Origin: Planctomycetaceae bacterium
GTDB lineage: Bacteria > Planctomycetota > Planctomycetia > Planctomycetales > Planctomycetaceae
Direction of reading: 5' to 3'
Assembly (NCBI GenBank): GCA_020426065.1
Contig: JAGQQT010000046.1
Span: forward strand, 1-13,739
Length of the DNA: 13,739 bases
A model generated the notes under the pieces. That model worked only from the letters and a program-made list of their open reading frames with translations, searched no databases and was not told where the DNA came from. Each line of letters begins with the position of its first letter. Position 1 is the first letter of the stretch. Shown one piece after another: positions 1 to 6,540 of the stretch. The position numbers and the translations under genes were made by a program.

Positions 1-24
1 CCAAAACACCTCCGATCCGGGACA

Positions 25-360
25 TCATGGCACCTTCTCAACGTCCTCAAGAGTCCAGGTTTTCTGGAAGAGTGGCTTGTCGGGACAATAGAGCCGGAAG
101 AGGAGTAAAAGATCTTCGCCAGTGGGAATCCACTTGTGTTCCATTCCCTCGGGAGCGTTCGGTGCGAAGTAAACATCTACCGATCCATTCTCGTTCTGTT
201 TCATCTTGTCGAGCTCCAGGGAAGACAAACCGACTCGATCAGCATCTTTAACGAATCCTTTCGTTTTCATGCTGTAAACGATCACCGACCAGAAGTCCTT
301 TGCAGGCGTGTCGGCGGGCACGTTGAGTCGGTAGGTGTCTATTCCGTTCAGCCAGTTACT
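25..360 (-). pseudogene. C-terminal remnant of a DUF1214-domain protein (tandem partial copy)
   Basis: The minus-strand frame is open from just after a TAG at 361-363 to a TGA at 25-27, about 111 residues. It reads as a DUF1214 C-terminal module: it begins NWLNGIDTYRLN, carries PAKDFWS, then KQNENGSVDVYFAP, EHKWI and FRLY, and ends in a TWTLEDVE tail. The same landmarks occur in the same order in the last ~110 residues of the gene immediately upstream (356-1861), and the 15 bases encoding KDFWS are identical at 286-300 and 626-640. No signal peptide, DUF1254 domain or good start codon is present; the only starts are internal, such as GTG at 321. The frame is shifted by one base relative to the upstream gene, whose stop codon it overlaps. 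The simplest reading is a second, diverged DUF1254/DUF1214 gene that lost its 5' three quarters. A translated stand-alone DUF1214 piece is less likely. Confidence 0.75.
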
Positions 361-1861
361 CTACCAACTCAGGATCACCAGGTTTCCATGATTTGTCATA
401 AAATGACTGCAGTGGACCATAAAGACGAAAGATAGTGTTCCATCCTTTGCCAGGTACGGTCTGAATCCAGTTGTGTTCAAAACCTTGAGGAGGTTCAGGT
501 GCAAAGTAGATGTCGTAGGAGCCATCGGAATTCTGTTTCAGATTCTTTCTGCTGAGATTATCCAGTCCCGGGAAACGTTGATCGGTCTGCAACATGGAGC
601 GGGTCTGGTTGTCGTACAGGGTGAACGACCAGAAGTCCTTCGCAGGTACGTTGGGCGGCAGATGAATATTGTAAGTCTTGCTCCCATCAAGCGAATTGCC
701 ATCCTTGTCGAGATAGGCGATCAGGTATTGTGACCCCTTGCCAACATTTTGGGCCGCCATGGCCGGGGTGATCCCGGTCGCGTAGAAATGCATGTAAACG
801 CGACCATCGTACAGGCGTCTTCCATCGAGAATGAAGTCGTAACGGTTGGCGAAGAACGGGTTGGTCCACTTCAACTCGCCAGGGTAGACATAAGCCATTT
901 CATCCTTCGGACGGGCAGTGAGCGCCCTCGCGGTTACGGCACCGATCTTGGCCACATCCTCCAGGATTTTTTTCTGTTCCGGCGTGGGGTCGAACTTCTT
1001 GCCTTTCTCGATGCCGACCTCGGCCAGCAATCCTCGAATGTCTGGATCCAACCCCATCAGCGTCTCGGCCTGGATCTGGGCATTCAATTCTTCCCAGTAG
1101 CCAAAGTCCATTCGATGAATCGTATTGTGGAAATCACCGGAGGTGTTGACGAATTTGAGCTTGGGCGGATTGTTCTTCTTAGAAAGCGGATATATTTTGA
1201 ACAGCTTTTGCGTCGCCTCGACTGCCGGCTTCGTTGAACCATTCACAGGGAAACCACGCCAAATCACCCAGTTGCCGTTCGACGGAGTTCGCGCGACGTG
1301 ATAGCCGTCGGGTATCTCGCCCTTGTAATCCTCTCGAACGAGCAAAAACTTGCCTCCCTTTCCATTGTCCGGGCCCGCGTTTCCAAAGTCGATGACATAT
1401 TCAAACCAGGCATCATCAATGATCCCCAGCACATTCGGCGGAGTTTCGATTACCATTGGCTCGTCGCCAAGTTCGACCCAGCATCCCTGGTAAATCGACA
1501 CGGTGTTGGGGGTCAGCCACAGTGATTTGGAATCCATCTGGTCCGCGAACTGAATAACCGTCGTATTCGGCGGGCCAAACTTCCGCATGCCTTGCTCCAT
1601 GGCATACATGGATGCAATCTGGATCGAGTTGAGGTATGCACTCAGCGCCCGCTGCCGATAGAGGTTCTCATAGACAAGAGCGGTCGTCCTGGCATCGGGG
1701 ACGCCGTCGAAACCGGTCAGTGTGCCAATGGAGCTTTCGAGTTTGTCGGGTGTCGCGATGCCCTCCGGAATGGGAGTGGTCATTTTCATTTGCGGAGGAG
1801 CTGCTCCAACCGCCGAGAAAACGGTGAGAACAAACAATGTTGAGAGCGCAGTAATTCTCAT
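356..1861 (-). CDS. Exported DUF1254/DUF1214 domain protein
   Basis: A 501-residue protein of unknown biochemical function. An N-terminal signal peptide (residues 1-21, MRITALSTLF... ending AVGAA) suggests export. A DUF1254 region covers roughly residues 50-190 (YENLYRQRAL, DSKSLWLTPNTVSIYQG, DDAWFEYVIDFG). A charged linker follows, and a DUF1214 region covers roughly residues 370-495 (NVPAKDFWS at 404-412, SDGSYDIYFAP, FEHNWIQT, FRLYGP). The length is normal for two-domain members of this family. The frame could start at a TTG (1876), but the ATG at 1861 is preceded by GAAGG with an 8-base gap and places the signal peptide at the very N-terminus, so I chose it. The gene lies 43 bp downstream of the TetR gene on the same strand and is probably its co-transcribed target. 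The family is often annotated only as 'DUF1254 domain-containing'; I assign no reaction. Confidence 0.9.
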   Translation of the reverse strand: MRITALSTLFVLTVFSAVGAAPPQMKMTTPIPEGIATPDKLESSIGTLTGFDGVPDARTTALVYENLYRQRALSAYLNSIQIASMYAMEQGMRKFGPPNTTVIQFADQMDSKSLWLTPNTVSIYQGCWVELGDEPMVIETPPNVLGIIDDAWFEYVIDFGNAGPDNGKGGKFLLVREDYKGEIPDGYHVARTPSNGNWVIWRGFPVNGSTKPAVEATQKLFKIYPLSKKNNPPKLKFVNTSGDFHNTIHRMDFGYWEELNAQIQAETLMGLDPDIRGLLAEVGIEKGKKFDPTPEQKKILEDVAKIGAVTARALTARPKDEMAYVYPGELKWTNPFFANRYDFILDGRRLYDGRVYMHFYATGITPAMAAQNVGKGSQYLIAYLDKDGNSLDGSKTYNIHLPPNVPAKDFWSFTLYDNQTRSMLQTDQRFPGLDNLSRKNLKQNSDGSYDIYFAPEPPQGFEHNWIQTVPGKGWNTIFRLYGPLQSFYDKSWKPGDPELVE

Positions 1862-1869
1862 TGCAGTTA

Positions 1870-1874
1870 CCTTC
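1870..1874 (-). promoter_or_regulatory. Shine-Dalgarno of the DUF1254 gene
   Basis: On the minus strand GAAGG lies 8 bases upstream of the ATG at 1861. It favours this start over the upstream TTG at 1876, which would place the motif inside the coding region. A single TTGACA half-site like those in the TetR operators also occurs in this short gap (about 1888-1893, plus strand), but without a partner. Confidence 0.6.
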
Positions 1875-1904
1875 AATTCTTATATCTTTGACAGTAAAAG
1901 ATCT

Positions 1905-2585
1905 TCATGATTCCGAATGTCGCGATCCTTGTATTTGTTTTGGTGATTGACCGTATAAAGCTCCTACCCAAATCTCATGGAGTGTTTCCAGAGCGATGAC
2001 CGGATCGCTCTGGGGTCGGCGTCCAAATTCAGCCAGCAGGAATGCAGCATCGAGGGCATTGAGCGCTTTCGCCGTCTGTCGCGCATCGAGAGGCTTCGAG
2101 ATTATTCCCTCCTGTTGTTGAACCCTGATACGAGCTTCAACGGCGTCATTCCACCGCCCCATGAAGGCTCCCCACGCTTTTTCAAGACGCGCATCCAGAG
2201 GAGCTGCTTCCGCAATCGCACGGATGACCGGTCCATGCTCGACACAGGAAGAAATGACTCCCGCGAGTGCTTCATGGAGTGCGGCTACTGGCTCTCCCTC
2301 TCCGACAATCCAGCGATTCGCCTTCTGTTGCATCGACGCCTCTATCTCGGACAGAAGAGTTTCGGCCAGATCATGAACATCATTAAAATATTGGTAAAAA
2401 GCGGGGCGACTGAGCGCTGTCCCTTCCATAAGACGGGCGACCGTCAAATCCCGGAATGGATGCTCCCAAAGGTAGTCAACAGCCCTCCGTATTATCAGTC
2501 GTCGTGCTTCAGCTGGCTCGTGTCTACGAGACCGGGGGGACTTTGGCTCTCGAGTGGAATGTTTTTTAGAATACTTTACTGACAT
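1905..2585 (-). CDS. TetR/AcrR-family transcriptional repressor
   Basis: A 226-residue regulator. After a basic, disordered-looking N-terminus (residues 1-25, rich in K, R, S and P), residues 28-80 form a TetR N-terminal domain: RRAVDYLWEHPFRDLTVARL, then the recognition helix region LSRPAFYQYF at about 58-67, then NDVHDLAETLL. The rest is a helical ligand/dimer domain with no recognisable ligand signature (AAPLDARLEKAWGAFM, LNALDAAFLLAEFG, VIALETLHEIWVGALYG). The ATG at 2585 has no Shine-Dalgarno, but it lies about 3 bases from the predicted transcription start, so translation is probably (nearly) leaderless. Two palindromic operators lie over the promoter and start codon, which points to autorepression. 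The downstream DUF1254 gene probably shares the transcript, since the gap is only 43 bp. The ligand is unknown. Confidence 0.92.
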   Translation of the reverse strand: MSVKYSKKHSTREPKSPRSRRHEPAEARRLIIRRAVDYLWEHPFRDLTVARLMEGTALSRPAFYQYFNDVHDLAETLLSEIEASMQQKANRWIVGEGEPVAALHEALAGVISSCVEHGPVIRAIAEAAPLDARLEKAWGAFMGRWNDAVEARIRVQQQEGIISKPLDARQTAKALNALDAAFLLAEFGRRPQSDPVIALETLHEIWVGALYGQSPKQIQGSRHSES

Positions 2586-2592
2586 AGTGTCA
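2580..2592. promoter_or_regulatory. TetR operator O1 (over the start codon)
   Basis: TGACA-TAG-TGTCA is a perfect 5-bp inverted repeat with a 3-base spacer. It covers the ATG of the TetR gene (2583-2585) and the predicted transcription start. It shares the TGACA-N3-TGTCA core with O2, and the two centres are 22 bp apart, about two helical turns, so bound dimers would lie on the same face of the DNA. Confidence 0.75.
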
Positions 2593-2594
2593 AT

Positions 2595-2623
2595 AGATTA
2601 CTGACACATTGTCAGTATGTCAA
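2595..2623 (-). promoter_or_regulatory. Promoter of the TetR-DUF1254 unit
   Basis: On the minus strand a consensus -35 TTGACA (2623-2618) is followed after exactly 17 bases by TAATCT (2600-2595), a moderate -10. The start of transcription is expected near 2588, leaving about 3 bases before the ATG at 2585. The O2 palindrome fills the spacer. Confidence 0.6.
2601..2615. promoter_or_regulatory. TetR operator O2 (in the promoter spacer)
   Basis: CTGACA-CAT-TGTCAG is a perfect 6-bp inverted repeat with a 3-base spacer, lying between the -35 and -10 elements of the TetR promoter. Binding there would block RNA polymerase. A further half-site (TGTCA, 2618-2622) overlaps the -35 box. Confidence 0.78.
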
Positions 2624-2736
2624 ATGTTAATTATCAAAAGTATCATCTGAAAATGAGGTTTTGTATGCAGCAAGTAGACGTAGTTCACAAATTCCAAAGA
2701 GAAAAAGTTCAACTGCCTTCCTGTCGTCCCGACTTT

Positions 2737-2787
2737 TCAATAAAACAGCCCATCGAAACGGAATGTTTCGATGGGCTGTTTTATTGA
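2737..2787. terminator. Perfect 23-bp hairpin, bidirectional intrinsic terminator
   Basis: The left arm 2737-2759 and right arm 2765-2787 are exact reverse complements around a 5-base GGAAT loop. The arms carry an A-tract on the left and a T-tract on the right (AATAAAACAGCCC / GGGCTGTTTTATT), so the structure works as a terminator on either strand. It lies 13 bases beyond the stop of the minus-strand hypothetical gene at 2801 and probably ends that transcript, insulating it from the TetR promoter. Confidence 0.85.
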
Positions 2788-2800
2788 GTATTTCACAGCA

Positions 2801-3061
2801 TCAAGCCTTGGTGACATCTGCTACTGTGCAGTGACGGTTTTTGATCGGAACCCTAGATCCATGAGAGATCGCAAAGTTGACATACTCATTGGTGATAACC
2901 GATGGATAGAATTCATCAGTCTCAATGGGCGGCACGATTTTGCCGTCGATATCGATCAGTACATGGTAGGCCTGTGGCCTCTCATCGAGCGTCTTGAGAC
3001 TAATTGTGTGGCTGACTGTTGTGGTTTTGGCGCCTTCAACTTCACAGCGAATTTTATTCAT
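2801..3061 (-). CDS. Small hypothetical protein (possibly a truncated gene)
   Basis: From the ATG at 3061 this frame gives 86 residues, starting MNKIRCEVEG, with a central stretch TISLKTLDERPQAYHVLIDI and ending CTVADVTKA. I recognise no family. Alternating hydrophobic residues suggest a small beta-rich fold. No Shine-Dalgarno is visible. The frame stays open upstream to a TAG at 3173-3175 (TTG at 3112 is an alternative start), and beyond that TAG it runs on to a GTG at 3229, so the gene may once have been about 142 codons long. The opposite strand is also open in codon register (2771-3244), but that product is unusually cysteine-rich and would start inside the terminator arm, so I take the minus strand as coding. 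The terminator directly downstream supports this choice. Confidence 0.5.
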   Translation of the reverse strand: MNKIRCEVEGAKTTTVSHTISLKTLDERPQAYHVLIDIDGKIVPPIETDEFYPSVITNEYVNFAISHGSRVPIKNRHCTVADVTKA

Positions 3062-3274
3062 GCGATGATTGACGGCTTGGATTGCGCAGAATTGCTTGCT
3101 GCATGTGATCAAGCCCAGCGCGACATCACGAACGTCGCATCCTCGGTGGTCGTAAGCAACAGAATGAACAATCTATCCGACAAACGAGTCATGCTGAGAC
3201 TGATCGAGCATATTCAAAACTGCATCCACTCACATGCTAACTAGCAAAACGCCAAACCGGGTTCAGGATGGATT

Positions 3275-3859
3275 CTAGCTGTTAAGTTGCGATGCGTAGT
3301 GCCGGTTAATCAAGTCGTTTTGGATCCAGAGTAGTTTCCCAAACGCTCGAAGAGTGCGAGCCGTCGTTTCCGTATTTAGAGTCGCAGCCAGGATTACGTC
3401 TGTCAAAAGTTCAGATAGTAATCCCATCAATCCATTCATCTGCAATAACGGAATGGATAACTCTTTACTTCCCGCTTTGGGAGTATGCATCTTCCCAACC
3501 ATGTCCAGATATTGAACCATCTTATCGTCGTAAGAGCGTCCAATAAGCTGGACCAGGTATCGGTTCAGATGGTCTTTGCGAAACTTAATTTGGGGATGGT
3601 CACCGCTCAGAGTTGCCAGATCAACTGGTGTATCTCCATCGAAACCATGTTGCCGAGGAACAAAGTGCCTGGCTGTTGCATCGTACTGCAAAAGTTTCTG
3701 ATAAGTCTTGTCAACGATTTCCGGAACCTTTGGCCCGAGATAAGGCGCAAAGGCCTGGATTGCCTTCACGTCGTCATCAGCAAAACCAATAAATTCAGTC
3801 AAATACTGAAAGCGATATAATACATCCGCTTCCAGTTTTTCTTCATTTATAGAGTGCAT
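3275..3859 (-). CDS. Protoglobin-family haem protein
   Basis: A 194-residue single-domain globin of the protoglobin / globin-coupled-sensor type. The N-terminal helix reads RFQYLTEFIGFADDDVKAIQ (residues 16-35), followed by a pre-helix PYLGPKVPEIVDKTYQKLL, the usual start of this family; Y19 is a candidate distal residue. The FRKDHLNRYL helix (93-102) precedes VGKMH (121-125), where H125 is the likely proximal haem ligand. The last ~50 residues are helical (LLSELLTDVILAATLN). No methyl-accepting, GGDEF or kinase output domain follows, so it is a stand-alone gas-binding globin. The frame extends upstream to a TTG inside the hcp gene, but the ATG at 3859 starts just before the conserved domain and lies 52 bp beyond the hcp stop. 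Protoglobins bind O2, CO and NO. Here it may sense, store or oxidise NO for the neighbouring Hcp, by inference from position. Confidence 0.82.
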   Translation of the reverse strand: MHSINEEKLEADVLYRFQYLTEFIGFADDDVKAIQAFAPYLGPKVPEIVDKTYQKLLQYDATARHFVPRQHGFDGDTPVDLATLSGDHPQIKFRKDHLNRYLVQLIGRSYDDKMVQYLDMVGKMHTPKAGSKELSIPLLQMNGLMGLLSELLTDVILAATLNTETTARTLRAFGKLLWIQNDLINRHYASQLNS

Positions 3860-3911
3860 TTTCAAGACAGACTGGATCGAGAATGAATTGAGGTTGGATG
3901 AACGTAGAAGC

Positions 3912-5198
3912 TTATACCGAGAGTTGGACAAGCTCTGCAGGAGGTTCAGCTTCAATGATTTTCAGATCAAATTTATCCTGCAAGATTTTGAAAACATTGG
4001 GACTCACGAATGCCGGAGGGACTGGTCCCACGCGGATACCCTTCACGTCCAATGCAAGCAGACTTAACAAAACGGCAACTGCCTTCTGTTCGAACCAGGA
4101 TAATACAATCTCCAGTGGTAGATCATTTACGCCACAATCAAATGCTTTTGACAACGCCAAGGCAACTTGAATAGCTCCATAGGCATCGTTGCACTGTCCC
4201 ATATCCAGCAATCGTGGCAAACCAGCAACGGTGCCGTAATCATGATTACGAATACGGTACTTACCACATCCTAATGTCAGAATAATCGATTCGTCAGGTG
4301 TCGATTCTGCAAGCTGGGAGTAGTAGTTTCGTCCCGATTCCGCTCCGTCGCAGCCCCCAATCAGGTAGAAGCGTTTGACATCACCTGCTTTCACAGCTTC
4401 AACAACTTTTTCGGCAACTCCCATTATGACGCTGTGATGAAATCCAATCGTTGACTCTCGAACTTTGTTTTCGGGTAGTGGCGGTAATTGTTTTGCCCGC
4501 TCAATGATCGGTGAAAAATCATTATCAGTAAGGCGTGTTCCCCCCGGTACAGCAGTAACACGTGTTGTATAGAGCCTGTCAGCATATGTATCAGGCGGAA
4601 TTAGAACGCAGTTTGTCGTTCCCAGAATCGCCCCGGAAAAAGTCGGGAATTCCCAAAGCTGATTTTGCCATGCGCTTCCAAAATGGCCAGCCAAATGAGG
4701 GTGCGCTTTCAGTTTTGGATAGCTGTGGGCAGGTAGCATTTCCCCGTGGGTATAGACGTTAACCCCCTGTCCAGCGGCCTGCTCAAGCAGATCGGATAAG
4801 TCCTGCAAATCGTGTCCGGTGACCAGAATTCCAGGACCCGCTTTTGTGCCTTCGTAAACTGTTGTGGGTTCCGGCTGTCCAAACCGTTCGACATGTCCTT
4901 CATCCAGCATTTCCATTACGCGAATATTTTTTCGGCCGCACTCCAGTACGAGTTCAAGTAAGCTCTCCAAGTCAAAGTTGACGTTCGTCACCGTCGCGAA
5001 TAGTGCTTCTTCGATAAATGCATTTACAGAATCATCCGTTTTTCCAAGTCGACGAGCGTGGTGTGCGTAGGCTGCCATGCCTTTCACTCCATAGAGCAAA
5101 ATCTCCATCAATGACTGCATGTCTTCATCTTTTCCACACACACCAATATCAGTGCAACCTGTGCCATTTTGAGTTTGTTCACATTGATTACAGAACAT
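3912..5198 (-). CDS. hcp: Hybrid cluster protein (hydroxylamine / NO reductase), short class III-like form
   Basis: A 428-residue hybrid cluster protein. The N-terminal cluster cysteines are C3, C6, C15 and C21 (Cx2Cx8Cx5C), the spacing of class I/III members with a [4Fe-4S] cluster rather than the E. coli class II spacing. Candidate hybrid-cluster ligands are all present: H129 (TGHD), E153 (HGEM), C197 (TTNC), C283 (IGGCDGAESGRNYY), C311 (LTLGCGKYR), C336 (MGQCNDAYG) and E370 (SWFEQKA). Class I/II proteins have about 540-550 residues; this one lacks roughly 110-120 residues between the N-terminal cluster and H129, as class III proteins do. Hcp reduces NO to N2O and, in vitro, hydroxylamine to ammonia. 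AAGGAG lies 7 bases before the ATG. No hcr reductase gene is adjacent. The protoglobin gene follows after 52 bp, probably in the same operon, and an Rrf2 regulator gene diverges upstream. Confidence 0.95.
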   Translation of the reverse strand: MFCNQCEQTQNGTGCTDIGVCGKDEDMQSLMEILLYGVKGMAAYAHHARRLGKTDDSVNAFIEEALFATVTNVNFDLESLLELVLECGRKNIRVMEMLDEGHVERFGQPEPTTVYEGTKAGPGILVTGHDLQDLSDLLEQAAGQGVNVYTHGEMLPAHSYPKLKAHPHLAGHFGSAWQNQLWEFPTFSGAILGTTNCVLIPPDTYADRLYTTRVTAVPGGTRLTDNDFSPIIERAKQLPPLPENKVRESTIGFHHSVIMGVAEKVVEAVKAGDVKRFYLIGGCDGAESGRNYYSQLAESTPDESIILTLGCGKYRIRNHDYGTVAGLPRLLDMGQCNDAYGAIQVALALSKAFDCGVNDLPLEIVLSWFEQKAVAVLLSLLALDVKGIRVGPVPPAFVSPNVFKILQDKFDLKIIEAEPPAELVQLSV

Positions 5199-5807
5199 GG
5201 CAGGTCTCCTTCGAGGCTTAAAGAGGTGAGAGGAATATCAGGAAGGGGGTGATGCTGGCAGTTTCAGCCATAAACAGACACCCTGTTGGCTGGAACCTCA
5301 CGAGTTCTTTTGAACGGAAATGTCACGACCAAACTGTTCGTCCACACGGGAAATTTTCCTGATCTGGATGACCGAAAACTTCACTACACGGGAAACTTAG
5401 TGAATCCTTCGCAAAAAAAACAAGAAATCAAGAACTTAAATTCTTGTATTATAATCAGAATACAGATAGTTTGTTTTCTGGGCAATACCTGACAAGGGAC
5501 GCTCCGACTGGCTCATCCAAATCTCTGTGTGATGGATTCAAGTCCCTTTACATTCGGGGTTGCCTCCCTATTCTGAGGATGTTTGTGTTCCTGATGTTCC
5601 CCAGTTATCCACATCCGAGTGCCCCCACAACGAATTCAGCAATCAGGGATGGCCGTCGTTCCAAAGTTTTTTGGACCAGAACCTGATACACAGGTGATCG
5701 AAGCTCTCTTCCGGTCAACCACTCCAGGATTTGCAAATACTCTTCAGACCGTTCAAGCCCATTGCAGCAGTTGAACTCAGACAGGTTTCCAGGAGCGAGG
5801 ACCAGAC
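5199..5807. other. Long divergent intergenic region between hcp and the Rrf2 regulator
   Basis: About 610 bp without a convincing gene. Next to hcp lie its Shine-Dalgarno (AAGGAG, minus strand, 5211-5206) and a long leader. A weak hairpin, TTCACTA / TAGTGAA, lies at 5380-5404, and the string ACACGGGAAA occurs twice (about 5344 and 5385). The main feature is the 18-bp palindrome at 5429-5446 beside TATAAT sequences on both strands. A single exact TTATCCACA lies at 5605-5613. A 41-codon plus-strand frame (5649-5774) ends 33 bp before the regulator; I see no family in it. The region probably holds divergent promoters and their operator. Confidence 0.6.
5429..5446. promoter_or_regulatory. Candidate Rrf2-type operator with overlapping -10 elements
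   Basis: CAAGAA-CTTAAA-TTCTTG is an 18-bp palindrome with one mismatched pair in its centre, preceded by another direct CAAGAA copy at 5421-5426. Immediately to its right, TATAAT can be read on the plus strand (5450-5455) and on the minus strand (5453-5448). For hcp the palindrome would cover the transcription start. The AT-rich TTAAATT centre and dyad resemble sites of Rrf2 regulators such as NsrR only in general form. Good -35 boxes are not visible. Assignment to the adjacent regulator is inference. Confidence 0.5.
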
Positions 5808-6266
5808 ATGACCGCCTATGGCAAAGTCTCGCAAGCGGCACTGGCTTCCATGAGCCTGCTGGCAGAGAGGTATCATGCGGAAACGCCACAGTATTTGAGT
5901 TCGGGTGAAATTGCCGAAGCCCGGAAACTCTCTCAGGCGCTCGTTGCGAAAGTGCTCACGAAGTTATCTCAAGTTGGCCTGGTCATTGGAACGCGTGGAC
6001 CTGGCGGGGGCTACGCTCTGGCAATGAAGCCCAGTGAGATCAAACTGCACGATGTGGTGGCCCCGTTCGAGCGGCAGGATGACACGTTGGGCTGCCCCTT
6101 TGGTTCTGAATGGTGCGGCACGGGGCCAGAGTGCCCTCTTCATCAGGAACTGGAAGCGATGCGAAATCGCCTCACACAATTCCTGCAAACGGTCACCTTG
6201 GACTGCTTCCTGAATCGTCCTAAGGCAATCGTCCAAAACCTGAAACTGGACAACCTGAAGGATTGA
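5808..6266 (+). CDS. Rrf2-family Fe-S transcriptional regulator (NsrR/IscR-like)
   Basis: A 152-residue Rrf2 protein. The winged helix-turn-helix covers residues 8-75: ALASMSLLAERY, then SSGEIAEARKLSQALVAKVL (recognition helix), then LVIGTRGPGGGYALA, the family's wing. EIKLHDVVAPFE leads into the dimer helix. Three cysteines, C96, C103 and C109 (Cx6Cx5C), occupy the Fe-S ligand loop; IscR and NsrR have slightly shorter first spacings there. A [2Fe-2S] or [4Fe-4S] cluster sensing NO, O2 or Fe-S status is therefore likely. GAGG lies about 9 bases upstream of the ATG. The gene diverges from hcp, a classic NsrR-type target, so it probably controls hcp and the protoglobin gene. An IscR-like role is less likely because no isc or suf genes are visible. 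Confidence 0.9.
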   Translation: MTAYGKVSQAALASMSLLAERYHAETPQYLSSGEIAEARKLSQALVAKVLTKLSQVGLVIGTRGPGGGYALAMKPSEIKLHDVVAPFERQDDTLGCPFGSEWCGTGPECPLHQELEAMRNRLTQFLQTVTLDCFLNRPKAIVQNLKLDNLKD

Positions 6267-6530
6267 AAAAATCGACCTCAAAGGGAGTCAGTAATCGAAC
6301 CAGTGCTCCAGAAGGTTTCGGTTAAGATTTCCTGGACGTAAGATAGTTGAAAAGGGAATCGCAGAACTGTTGCCCAGAGTTCACGATGGTAAAGCGATTT
6401 GTTGGCGACTATGTCTGTCCAGTACTCTTCCGTGATTACAGTGCGGATCAATCCTGACATGAGGCAGGGGCAGAATTGAAATACCTGGCATGCGTCGTGT
6501 TGAAGCGGACGGCATGCTCATTCACCTAAT

Positions 6531-6534
6531 GGAG
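6531..6534 (+). promoter_or_regulatory. Shine-Dalgarno choosing the sulfatase start
   Basis: GGAG lies 6 bases upstream of the ATG at 6541. Earlier in-frame ATGs at 6490, 6514 and 6529 lack such a motif and would place 4 to 17 extra residues before the signal peptide. Confidence 0.6.
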
Positions 6535-6540
6535 CTTCTA

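Noticed and set aside
749..1237. 162-codon plus-strand ORF
   Set aside because: Antisense to the DUF1254 gene with no domain of its own.
1977..2582. 201-codon plus-strand ORF
   Set aside because: Antisense shadow of the TetR gene, which has a clear DNA-binding domain and operators.
2771..3244. 157-codon plus-strand ORF
   Set aside because: It lies in codon register opposite the minus-strand hypothetical gene, begins inside the terminator arm and has an unusual number of cysteines; most likely a shadow, though not excluded.
5605..5613. Exact DnaA-box sequence TTATCCACA
   Set aside because: Only one copy, with no cluster of boxes, AT-rich unwinding region or dnaA/dnaN nearby; no sign of an origin.
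5649..5774. 41-codon plus-strand ORF just upstream of the Rrf2 gene
   Set aside because: No recognisable family and only a weak AGGG upstream; too short to support as a gene or leader peptide.
6278..6460. 60-codon minus-strand ORF between the Rrf2 and sulfatase genes
   Set aside because: No recognisable domain and no ribosome binding site; could be a decayed gene fragment, but nothing supports it.
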